Positions 15,100 through 26,404 of a stretch of 64,000 nucleotides of DNA are shown here, one piece after another (position 1 is the first letter of the stretch; every line of letters begins with the position of its first letter). The DNA comes from Strigamia acuminata (lineage: Eukaryota > Arthropoda > Chilopoda > Geophilomorpha > Linotaeniidae): positions 124,001-188,000 of the forward strand of contig CASHSZ010000052.1 of assembly GCA_949358305.1 (NCBI GenBank). Reading direction: 5' to 3'. A model generated the notes under the pieces. It worked only from the letters and a program-made list of their open reading frames with translations. It was not told the origin of the DNA and did no database searches. The translations under genes and the position numbers were made by a program.

Positions 15100-18000
15100 T
15101 GGTTGGATGTTTCTAAAACTTACATTGGAGCCTTCTACTAAGGTTTAAACACTATTTCTGAACATTCAGAGACATTGGTCTTGTGGTGTTTGTGCTAAGT
15201 CAACTGTGATGAGATCAAAAGTCTATTCTCCCAAATCATTGGTTGGATGTTTCTAAAACTTACATTGGAGCCTTCTACTAGGGTTTAAACACTATTTCTG
15301 AACATTCAGAGACATTGGACTTGTGGTGTTTGTGCTAAGTCAACTGTGATGAGATCAAAAGTCTATTCTCCCAAATCATTGCTTGGATGTTGCTAAAACT
15401 TACATTGAAGGCTTCTACTAAGGTTTAAACACTATTTCTGAACATTCAGAGACATTGGTCTTGTGGTGTTTGTGCTAAGTCAACTGTGATGAGATCAAAA
15501 GTCGATTCTCCCAAATCATCGGTTGGATGTTTCTAAAACTTACATTGGAGCCTTCTACTAAGGTTTAAACACTATTTCTGAACATTCAGAGACATTGGTC
15601 TTGTGGTGTTTGTGCTAAGTCAACTGTGATGAGATCAAAAGTCGATTCTCCCAAATCATCGGTTGGATGTTTCTAAAACTTACATTGGAGCCTTCTACTA
15701 AGGTTTAAACACTATTTCTGAACATTCAGAGACATTGGTCTTGTGGTGTTTGTGCTAAGTCAACTGTGATGAGATCAAAAGTCTATTCTTTCAAATCATT
15801 GGTTGGATGTTTCTAAAACTTACATTGGAGCCTTCTACTAAGGTTTAAACACTATTTCTGAACATTCAGAGACATTAATCTTGTGGTGTTTGTGCTAAGT
15901 CAACTGCAATGTGAAATAAGCTCAAAATTTTTTTTTCAAATTTTATTGCTTGGGTGTTGCTAAAACTTATATTGAAGGCTTCTACTAAGGTTTAAACACT
16001 ATTTCTGAACATTCAGAGACATTGGTCTTGTGGTGTTTGTGCTAAGTCAACTGTGATGAGATCAAAAGTCTATTCTCCCAAATCATTGGTTGGATGTTTC
16101 TAAAACTTACATTGGAGCCTTCTACTAAGGTTTAAACACTATTTCTGAACATTCAGAGACATTGGTCTTGTGGTGTTTGTGCTAAGTCAACTGTGATGAG
16201 ATCAAAAGTCTATTCTCCCAAATCATCGGTTGGATGTTTCTAAAACTTATATTGGAGCCTTCTACTAAGGTTTAAACACTATTTCTGAACATTCAGAGAC
16301 ATTGGACTTGTGGTGTTTGTGCTAAGTCAACTGTGATAAAATCAAAAGTCTATTCTCCCAAATCATTGCTTGGATGTTGCTAAAACTTACATTGAAGGCT
16401 TCTACTAAGGTTTAAACACTATTTCTGAACGTTCAGAGACATTGGTCTTGTGGTGTTTGTGCTAAGTCAACTGTGATGAGATCAAAAGTCTATTCTCCCA
16501 AATCATTGCTTGGATGTTGCTAAAACTTACATTGAAGGCTTCTAATAAGGTTTAAACACTATTTCTGAACATTCAGAGACATTGGACTTGTGGTGTTTGT
16601 GCTAAGTTAACTGTGATGAGATCAAAAGTCTATTCTCCCAAATCATTGGTTGGATGTTTCTAAAACTTACATTGAAGGCTTCTACTAAGGTTTAAACACT
16701 ATTTCTGAACATTCAGAGACATTGGTCTTGTGGTGTTTGTGCTAAGTCAACTGTGATGAGATCAAAGTCTATTCTCCCAAATCATTGGTTGGATGTTTCT
16801 AAAACTTACATTGGAGCCTTCTACTAAGGTTTAAACACTATTTCTGAACATTCAGAGACATTGGTCTTGTGGTGTTTGTGCTAAGTCAACTGTGATGAGA
16901 TCAAAAGTCTATTCTCCCAAATCATTGGTTGGATGTTTCTAAAACTTACATTGGAGCCTTCTACTAGGGTTTAAACACTATTTCTGAACATTCAGAGACA
17001 TTGGACTTGTGGTGTTTGTGCTAAGTCAACTGTGATGAGATCAAAAGTCTATTCTCCCAAATCATTGCTTGGATGTTGCTAAAACTTACATTGAAGGCTT
17101 CTACTAAGGTTTAAACACTATTTCTGAACATTCAGAGACATTGGTCTTGTGGTGTTTGTGCTAAGTCAACTGTGATGAGATCAAAAGTCGATTCTCCCAA
17201 ATCATCGGTTGGATGTTTCTAAAACTTACATTGGAGCCTTCTACTAAGGTTTAAACACTATTTCTGAACATTCAGAGACATTGGTCTTGTGGTGTTTGTG
17301 CTAAGTCAACTGTGATGAGATCAAAAGTCGATTCTCCCAAATCATCGGTTGGATGTTTCTAAAACTTACATTGGAGCCTTCTACTAAGGTTTAAACACTA
17401 TTTCTGAACATTCAGAGACATTGGTCTTGTGGTGTTTGTGCTAAGTCAACTGTGATGAGATCAAAAGTCTATTCTTTCAAATCATTGGTTGGATGTTTCT
17501 AAAACTTACATTGGAGCCTTCTACTAAGGTTTAAACACTATTTCTGAACATTCAGAGACATTAATCTTGTGGTGTTTGTGCTAAGTCAACTGCGATGTGA
17601 AATGAGCTCAAAATTTTTTTTTCAAAATTTAATGCTTGGGTGTTGCTAAAACTTATATTGAAGGCTTCTACTAAGGTTTAAACACTATTTCTGAACATTC
17701 AGAGACATTGGACTTGTGGTGTTTGTGCTAAGTCAACTGTGATGAGATCAAAAGTCTATTCTCCCAAATCATTGCCTGGATGTTGCTAAAACTTACATTG
17801 AAGGCTTCTACTAAGGTTTAAACACTATTTCTGAACATTCAGAGACATTGGTCTTGTGGTGTTTGTGCTAAGTCAACTGTGATGAGATCAAAAGTCTATT
17901 CTCCCAAATCATTGGTTGGATGTTTCTAAAACTTACATTGGAGCCTTCTACTAGGGTTTAAACACTATTTCTGAACATTCAGAGACATTGGACTTGTGGT

Positions 18001-21000
18001 GTTTGTGCTAAGTCAACTGTGATGAGATCAAAAGTCTATTCTCCCAAATCATTGCTTGGATGTTGCTAAAACTTACATTGAAGGCTTCTACTAAGGTTTA
18101 AACACTATTTCTGAACATTCAGAGACATTGGTCTTGTGGTGTTTGTGCTAAGTCAACTGTGATGAGATCAAAAGTCGATTCTCCCAAATCATCGGTTGGA
18201 TGTTTCTAAAACTTACATTGGAGCCTTCTACTAAGGTTTAAACACTATTTCTGAACATTCAGAGACATTGGTCTTGTGGTGTTTGTGCTAAGTCAACTGT
18301 GATGAGATCAAAAGTCGATTCTCCCAAATCATCGGTTGGATGTTTCTAAAACTTACATTGGAGCCTTCTACTAAGGTTTAAACACTATTTCTGAACATTC
18401 AGAGACATTGGTCTTGTGGTGTTTGTGCTAAGTCAACTGTGATGAGATCAAAAGTCTATTCTTTCAAATCATTGGTTGGATGTTTCTAAAACTTACATTG
18501 GAGCCTTCTACTAAGGTTTAAACACTATTTCTGAACATTCAGAGACATTAATCTTGTGGTGTTTGTGCTAAGTCAACTGCGATGTAAAATGAGCTCAAAA
18601 TTTTTTTTTCAAAATTTAATGCTTGGGTGTTGCTAAAACTTATATTGAAGGCTTCTACTAAGGTTTAAACACTATTTCTGAACATTCAGAGACATTGGAC
18701 TTGTGGTGTTTGTGCTAAGTCAACTGTGATGAGATCAAAAGTCTATTCTCCCAAATCATTGCCTGGATGTTGCTAAAACTTACATTGAAGGCTTCTACTA
18801 AGGTTTAAACACTATTTCTGAACATTCAGAGACATTGGTCTTGTGGTGTTTGTGCTAAGTCAACTGTGATGAGATCAAAAGTCGATTCTCCCAAATCATC
18901 GGTTGGATGTTTCTAAAACTTACATTGGAGCCTTCTACTAAGGTTTAAACACTATTTCTGAACATTCAGAGACATTGGACTTGTGGTGTTTGTGCTAAGT
19001 CAACTGTGATGAGATCAAAAGTCTATTCTCCCAAATCATTGCTTGGATGTTGCTAAAACTTACATTGAAGGCTTCTACTAAGGTTTAAACACTATTTCTG
19101 AACATTCAGAGACATTGGTCTTGTGGTGTTTGTGCTAAGTCAACTGTGATGAGATCAAAAGTCGATTCTCCCAAATCATCGGTTGGATGTTTCTAAAACT
19201 TACATTGGAGCCTTCTACTAAGGTTTAAACACTATTTCTGAACATTCAAAGACATTGGTCTTGTGGTGTTTGTGCTAAGTCAACTGTGATGAGATCAAAA
19301 GTCGATTCTCCCAAATCATCGGTTGGATGTTTCTAAAACTTACATTGGAGCCTTCTACTAAGGTTTAAACACTATTTCTGAACATTCAGAGACATTGGTC
19401 TTGTGGTGTTTGTGCTAAGTCAACTGTGATGAGATCAAAAGTCTATTCTCCCAAATCATTGGTTGGATGTTTCTAAAACTTACATTGGAGCCTTCTACTA
19501 GGGTTTAAACACTATTTCTGAACATTCAGAGACATTGGACTTGTGGTGTTTGTGCTAAGTCAACTGTGATGAGATCAAAAGTCTATTCTCCCAAATCATT
19601 GCTTGGATGTTGCTAAAACTTACATTGAAGGCTTCTACTAAGGTTTAAACACTATTTCTGAACATTCAGAGACATTGGTCTTGTGGTGTTTGTGCTAAGT
19701 CAACTGTGATGAGATCAAAAGTCGATTCTCCCAAATCATCGGTTGGATGTTTCTAAAACTTACATTGGAGCCTTCTACTAAGGTTTAAACACTATTTCTG
19801 AACATTCAGAGACATTGGTCTTGTGGTGTTTGTGCTAAGTCAACTGTGATGAGATCAAAAGTCGATTCTCCCAAATCATCGGTTGGATGTTTCTAAAACT
19901 TACATTGGAGCCTTCTACTAAGGTTTAAACACTATTTCTGAACATTCAGAGACATTGGTCTTGTGGTGTTTGTGCTAAGTCAACTGTGATGAGATCAAAA
20001 GTCTATTCTTTCAAATCATTGGTTGGATGTTTCTAAAACTTACATTGGAGCCTTCTACTAAGGTTTAAACACTATTTCTGAACATTCAGAGACATTAATC
20101 TTGTGGTGTTTGTGCTAAGTCAACTGCAATGTGAAATAAGCTCAAAATTTTTTTTTCAAATTTTATTGCTTGGGTGTTGCTAAAACTTATATTGAAGGCT
20201 TCTACTAAGGTTTAAACACTATTTCTGAACATTCAGAGACATTGGTCTTGTGGTGTTTGTGCTAAGTCAACTGTGATGAGATCAAAAGTCTATTCTCCCA
20301 AATCATTGGTTGGATGTTTCTAAAACTTACATTGGAGCCTTCTACTAAGGTTTAAACACTATTTCTGAACATTCAGAGACATTGGTCTTGTGGTGTTTGT
20401 GCTAAGTCAACTGTGATGAGATCAAAAGTCTATTCTCCCAAATCATCGGTTGGATGTTTCTAAAACTTATATTGGAGCCTTCTACTAAGGTTTAAACACT
20501 ATTTCTGAACATTCAGAGACATTGGACTTGTGGTGTTTGTGCTAAGTCAACTGTGATAAAATCAAAAGTCTATTCTCCCAAATCATTGCTTGGATGTTGC
20601 TAAAACTTACATTGAAGGCTTCTACTAAGGTTTAAACACTATTTCTGAACGTTCAGAGACATTGGTCTTGTGGTGTTTGTGCTAAGTCAACTGTGATGAG
20701 ATCAAAAGTCTATTCTCCCAAATCATTGCTTGGATGTTGCTAAAACTTACATTGAAGGCTTCTAATAAGGTTTAAACACTATTTCTGAACATTCAGAGAC
20801 ATTGGACTTGTGGTGTTTGTGCTAAGTTAACTGTGATGAGATCAAAAGTCTATTCTCCCAAATCATTGGTTGGATGTTTCTAAAACTTACATTGAAGGCT
20901 TCTACTAAGGTTTAAACACTATTTCTGAACATTCAGAGACATTGGTCTTGTGGTGTTTGTGCTAAGTCAACTGTGATGAGATCAAAGTCTATTCTCCCAA

Positions 21001-23560
21001 ATCATTGGTTGGATGTTTCTAAAACTTACATTGGAGCCTTCTACTAAGGTTTAAACACTATTTCTGAACATTCAGAGACATTGGTCTTGTGGTGTTTGTG
21101 CTAAGTCAACTGTGATGAGATCAAAAGTCTATTCTCCCAAATCATTGGTTGGATGTTTCTAAAACTTACATTGGAGCCTTCTACTAGGGTTTAAACACTA
21201 TTTCTGAACATTCAGAGACATTGGACTTGTGGTGTTTGTGCTAAGTCAACTGTGATGAGATCAAAAGTCTATTCTCCCAAATCATTGCTTGGATGTTGCT
21301 AAAACTTACATTGAAGGCTTCTACTAAGGTTTAAACACTATTTCTGAACATTCAGAGACATTGGTCTTGTGGTGTTTGTGCTAAGTCAACTGTGATGAGA
21401 TCAAAAGTCGATTCTCCCAAATCATCGGTTGGATGTTTCTAAAACTTACATTGGAGCCTTCTACTAAGGTTTAAACACTATTTCTGAACATTCAGAGACA
21501 TTGGTCTTGTGGTGTTTGTGCTAAGTCAACTGTGATGAGATCAAAAGTCGATTCTCCCAAATCATCGGTTGGATGTTTCTAAAACTTACATTGGAGCCTT
21601 CTACTAAGGTTTAAACACTATTTCTGAACATTCAGAGACATTGGTCTTGTGGTGTTTGTGCTAAGTCAACTGTGATGAGATCAAAAGTCTATTCTTTCAA
21701 ATCATTGGTTGGATGTTTCTAAAACTTACATTGGAGCCTTCTACTAAGGTTTAAACACTATTTCTGAACATTCAGAGACATTAATCTTGTGGTGTTTGTG
21801 CTAAGTCAACTGCGATGTGAAATGAGCTCAAAATTTTTTTTTCAAAATTTAATGCTTGGGTGTTGCTAAAACTTATATTGAAGGCTTCTACTAAGGTTTA
21901 AACACTATTTCTGAACATTCAGAGACATTGGACTTGTGGTGTTTGTGCTAAGTCAACTGTGATGAGATCAAAAGTCTATTCTCCCAAATCATTGCCTGGA
22001 TGTTGCTAAAACTTACATTGAAGGCTTCTACTAAGGTTTAAACACTATTTCTGAACATTCAGAGACATTGGTCTTGTGGTGTTTGTGCTAAGTCAACTGT
22101 GATGAGATCAAAAGTCTATTCTCCCAAATCATTGGTTGGATGTTTCTAAAACTTACATTGGAGCCTTCTACTAGGGTTTAAACACTATTTCTGAACATTC
22201 AGAGACATTGGACTTGTGGTGTTTGTGCTAAGTCAACTGTGATGAGATCAAAAGTCTATTCTCCCAAATCATTGCTTGGATGTTGCTAAAACTTACATTG
22301 AAGGCTTCTACTAAGGTTTAAACACTATTTCTGAACATTCAGAGACATTGGTCTTGTGGTGTTTGTGCTAAGTCAACTGTGATGAGATCAAAAGTCGATT
22401 CTCCCAAATCATCGGTTGGATGTTTCTAAAACTTACATTGGAGCCTTCTACTAAGGTTTAAACACTATTTCTGAACATTCAGAGACATTGGTCTTGTGGT
22501 GTTTGTGCTAAGTCAACTGTGATGAGATCAAAAGTCGATTCTCCCAAATCATCGGTTGGATGTTTCTAAAACTTACATTGGAGCCTTCTACTAAGGTTTA
22601 AACACTATTTCTGAACATTCAGAGACATTGGTCTTGTGGTGTTTGTGCTAAGTCAACTGTGATGAGATCAAAAGTCTATTCTTTCAAATCATTGGTTGGA
22701 TGTTTCTAAAACTTACATTGGAGCCTTCTACTAAGGTTTAAACACTATTTCTGAACATTCAGAGACATTAATCTTGTGGTGTTTGTGCTAAGTCAACTGC
22801 GATGTAAAATGAGCTCAAAATTTTTTTTTCAAAATTTAATGCTTGGGTGTTGCTAAAACTTATATTGAAGGCTTCTACTAAGGTTTAAACACTATTTCTG
22901 AACATTCAGAGACATTGGACTTGTGGTGTTTGTGCTAAGTCAACTGTGATGAGATCAAAAGTCTATTCTCCCAAATCATTGCCTGGATGTTGCTAAAACT
23001 TACATTGAAGGCTTCTACTAAGGTTTAAACACTATTTCTGAACATTCAGAGACATTGGTCTTGTGGTGTTTGTGCTAAGTCAACTGTGATGAGATCAAAA
23101 GTCGATTCTCCCAAATCATCGGTTGGATGTTTCTAAAACTTACATTGGAGCCTTCTACTAAGGTTTAAACACTATTTCTGAACATTCAGAGACATTGGAC
23201 TTGTGGTGTTTGTGCTAAGTCAACTGTGATGAGATCAAAAGTCTATTCTCCCAAATCATTGCTTGGATGTTGCTAAAACTTACATTGAAGGCTTCTACTA
23301 AGGTTTAAACACTATTTCTGAACATTCAGAGACATTGGTCTTGTGGTGTTTGTGCTAAGTCAACTGTGATGAGATCAAAAGTCGATTCTCCCAAATCATC
23401 GGTTGGATGTTTCTAAAACTTACATTGGAGCCTTCTACTAAGGTTTAAACACTATTTCTGAACATTCAAAGACATTGGTCTTGTGGTGTTTGTGCTAAGT
23501 CAACTGTGATGAGATCAAAAGTCGATTCTCCCAAATCATCGGTTGGATGTTTCTAAAACT
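15100..23560. repeat. 4220-bp higher-order repeat, two full tandem copies
   Basis: Private variants line up at exactly 4220 bp: CTAGGG (15281/19501), GATAAAATC (16331/20551), the 147-bp E body (17591/21811), its rare GATGTAAAAT form (18581/22801) and AACATTCAAAG (19241/23461). The length fits 30 monomers: 26 of 140 bp, three of 147 bp and one of 139 bp. A third copy starts near 23.56 kb but lacks 560 bp (four monomers): the TTCTTTCAAATC monomer falls at 23661 instead of 24221. The start and end of the unit are approximate. Confidence 0.85.
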
Positions 23561-24283
23561 TACATTGGAGCCTTCTACTAAGGTTTAAACACTATTTCTG
23601 AACATTCAGAGACATTGGTCTTGTGGTGTTTGTGCTAAGTCAACTGTGATGAGATCAAAAGTCTATTCTTTCAAATCATTGGTTGGATGTTTCTAAAACT
23701 TACATTGGAGCCTTCTACTAAGGTTTAAACACTATTTCTGAACATTCAGAGACATTAATCTTGTGGTGTTTGTGCTAAGTCAACTGCAATGTGAAATAAG
23801 CTCAAAATTTTTTTTTCAAATTTTATTGCTTGGGTGTTGCTAAAACTTATATTGAAGGCTTCTACTAAGGTTTAAACACTATTTCTGAACATTCAGAGAC
23901 ATTGGTCTTGTGGTGTTTGTGCTAAGTCAACTGTGATGAGATCAAAAGTCTATTCTCCCAAATCATTGGTTGGATGTTTCTAAAACTTACATTGGAGCCT
24001 TCTACTAAGGTTTAAACACTATTTCTGAACATTCAGAGACATTGGTCTTGTGGTGTTTGTGCTAAGTCAACTGTGATGAGATCAAAAGTCTATTCTCCCA
24101 AATCATCGGTTGGATGTTTCTAAAACTTATATTGGAGCCTTCTACTAAGGTTTAAACACTATTTCTGAACATTCAGAGACATTGGACTTGTGGTGTTTGT
24201 GCTAAGTCAACTGTGATAAAATCAAAAGTCTATTCTCCCAAATCATTGCTTGGATGTTGCTAAAACTTACATTGAAGGCTTCT

Positions 24284-24423
24284 ACTAAGGTTTAAACACT
24301 ATTTCTGAACGTTCAGAGACATTGGTCTTGTGGTGTTTGTGCTAAGTCAACTGTGATGAGATCAAAAGTCTATTCTCCCAAATCATTGCTTGGGTGTTGC
24401 TAAAACTTATATTGAAGGCTTCT
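24284..24423. repeat. Recombinant satellite monomer
   Basis: This monomer begins as a 140-bp-class unit (GAACGTTC, GATGAGATCAAAAGTC, CATTGCTT) but finishes with the tail of the 147-bp class (GGGTGTTGC, TTATATTG). The next four monomers then repeat the four before it: GATAAAATC recurs at 24211 and 24771, 560 bp apart. This is what an unequal exchange at the shared TTGCTTGG segment would leave. The same hybrid occurs in the right array at 41115-41254, so the junction was later copied. Confidence 0.8.
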
Positions 24424-25616
24424 ACTAAGGTTTAAACACTATTTCTGAACATTCAGAGACATTGGTCTTGTGGTGTTTGTGCTAAGTCAACTGTGATGAG
24501 ATCAAAAGTCTATTCTCCCAAATCATTGGTTGGATGTTTCTAAAACTTACATTGGAGCCTTCTACTAAGGTTTAAACACTATTTCTGAACATTCAGAGAC
24601 ATTGGTCTTGTGGTGTTTGTGCTAAGTCAACTGTGATGAGATCAAAAGTCTATTCTCCCAAATCATCGGTTGGATGTTTCTAAAACTTATATTGGAGCCT
24701 TCTACTAAGGTTTAAACACTATTTCTGAACATTCAGAGACATTGGACTTGTGGTGTTTGTGCTAAGTCAACTGTGATAAAATCAAAAGTCTATTCTCCCA
24801 AATCATTGCTTGGATGTTGCTAAAACTTACATTGAAGGCTTCTACTAAGGTTTAAACACTATTTCTGAACGTTCAGAGACATTGGTCTTGTGGTGTTTGT
24901 GCTAAGTCAACTGTGATGAGATCAAAAGTCTATTCTCCCAAATCATTGCTTGGATGTTGCTAAAACTTACATTGGAGCCTTCTACTAAGGTTTAAACACT
25001 ATTTCTGAACATTCAGAGACATTGGTCTTGTGGTGTTTGTGCTAAGTCAACTGTGATGAGATCAAAAGTCGATTCTCCCAAATCATCGGTTGGATGTTTC
25101 TAAAACTTACATTGGAGCCTTCTACTAAGGTTTAAACACTATTTCTGAACATTCAGAGACATTGGTCTTGTGGTGTTTGTGCTAAGTCAACTGTGATGAG
25201 ATCAAAAGTCGATTCTCCCAAATCATCGGTTGGATGTTTCTAAAACTTACATTGGAGCCTTCTACTAAGGTTTAAACACTATTTCTGAACATTCAGAGAC
25301 ATTGGTCTTGTGGTGTTTGTGCTAAGTCAACTGTGATGAGATCAAAAGTCTATTCTTTCAAATCATTGGTTGGATGTTTCTAAAACTTACATTGGAGCCT
25401 TCTACTAAGGTTTAAACACTATTTCTGAACATTCAGAGACATTAATCTTGTGGTGTTTGTGCTAAGTCAACTGCGATGTAAAATGAGCTCAAAATTTTTT
25501 TTTCAAAATTTAATGCTTGGGTGTTGCTAAAACTTATATTGAAGGCTTCTACTAAGGTTTAAACACTATTTCTGAACATTCAGAGACATTGGACTTGTGG
25601 TGTTTGTGCTAAGTCA

Positions 25617-25620
25617 ACTG
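25617..25620. other. Target-site duplication, left (outer element)
   Basis: ACTG, the last satellite bases before the outer LTR element. The same ACTG follows the element at 40341. Removing the element and one copy restores an ordinary satellite monomer (CAACTG followed by TGATGAG). Confidence 0.9.
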
Positions 25621-26381
25621 TGTTTCTAGCAATGCTTTGTGGCCGTGTGGCACTCTAGAAGACAACAGAAAAAGCTTATAACAAATAAACCTACTTACTA
25701 GAACTTGTGATGAGCTCCAAAAGAGATGATGCATTGCAGGAGAAATCCTGCTTGAAATCCCTGCAAAGTGGCCTAATAAGTGTCTGGAAGAACTCACCAC
25801 TAATATGCCAAATAACACATAAACAAACCGAATTTAATGTAAAGTTAATATCTATCAAAAGTACACAGAAAAGAGAGGAGAAAATTACATATCTTAACCC
25901 TAGAAATCTACATAACAGTCACAGTGTAGTTGCTGCGCAACCTACAACAATTAGAGCAACGAGTGGCAACAATCACTCGCAAGAGGCGAATTGTCCCTCT
26001 AGTGACAAAATGATAAAGCGTATACAAGAAAATACACAGTTTCAAGTATAAAATCATTACAAAAGGCACAAAACCGTAATACATTAAGCCAAAGTGTTTC
26101 AAATAAATGAACTAACTTAGGAACTAACAGCAGCGACTCTTTGGACGAATCCAAGCAGTAAAACTCCAAAGAATCAAAGGAAAAATACAAGATTACCTTA
26201 AGAAAGACAGCTTAAATCAGGTAAAACATAACTCCCACGTCACAAACTACACGAAATTCATTTAACATTTAGCCAAAACTTAAGCTGCACTATTAACTAA
26301 ACACAAACTTAAATAATTGATCAATTCAAGCAAATCCGCTATTGCGATAGCAAAAAATCCATGTTGCGCGTGCTCGCAACA
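25621..26381 (-). repeat. Outer element, 3' LTR
   Basis: 761 bp, repeated at 39580-40340 at an offset of 13959 with no difference that I can see. Plus-strand ends are TGTTTCTAGC and GCTCGCAACA. In the minus sense of the element the LTR begins TGTTGCGAGCA and ends GCTAGAAACA. Short open frames inside it (up to 114 codons) have no recognisable protein and occur in both copies. Confidence 0.93.
26362..26381 (-). repeat. Hairpin at LTR terminus (outer, 3' LTR)
   Basis: TGTTGCG, six bases, then CGCAACA: a perfect 7-bp inverted repeat whose last base is the last base of the LTR on the plus strand (the first base of U3 in the element's sense). The same arrangement occurs in the inner element with an eight-base loop. 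Confidence 0.85.
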
Positions 26382-26404
26382 GCGTTGCCGGCCAAAGAAG
26401 AAGG
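26382..26404 (-). other. Candidate T-rich box and polypurine tract region (outer element)
   Basis: In minus sense this reads a T-rich box (CCTTCTTCTTTGG) followed by ten bases abutting the 3' LTR. The inner element has a matching T-rich box (11/13) at the same distance. The ten bases are only partly purine, so priming ability is uncertain. Confidence 0.45.

Larger units (their letters stand above)
10795..25620. repeat. Satellite array, left domain II
   Basis: Same satellite and same orientation, but with diagnostic variants not seen in domain I: CTAATAAGG (about 12191, 14157, 14857, 16533, 20762), GTTAACTG, CTAGGGTTT (about 12615, 15280, 19500, 21185), TTCTTTCAAATC, GATAAAATC (16331, 20551, 24211, 24771) and a one-base-shorter GATCAAAGTC (139-bp monomer). 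The 147-bp class is less frequent here than in domain I. One monomer at 10935-11071 lacks three bases (GTGCTGTCAACTG) and is 137 bp. The boundary near 10.8 kb is my judgement from variant content. The array ends inside a monomer at 25620, where an LTR element is inserted. Confidence 0.95.

Noticed and set aside
1-25620. CRISPR array
   Set aside because: Regular spacing, but the whole unit is repeated with no unique spacers, and the context is eukaryotic. It is satellite DNA.
26382-26400. Plus-strand orientation of the outer element with a primer-binding site after the left LTR
   Set aside because: The bases after the left LTR do not start TGG or resemble a tRNA end, while the minus-strand reading gives TGGTGCCGT inside the right LTR in both elements.
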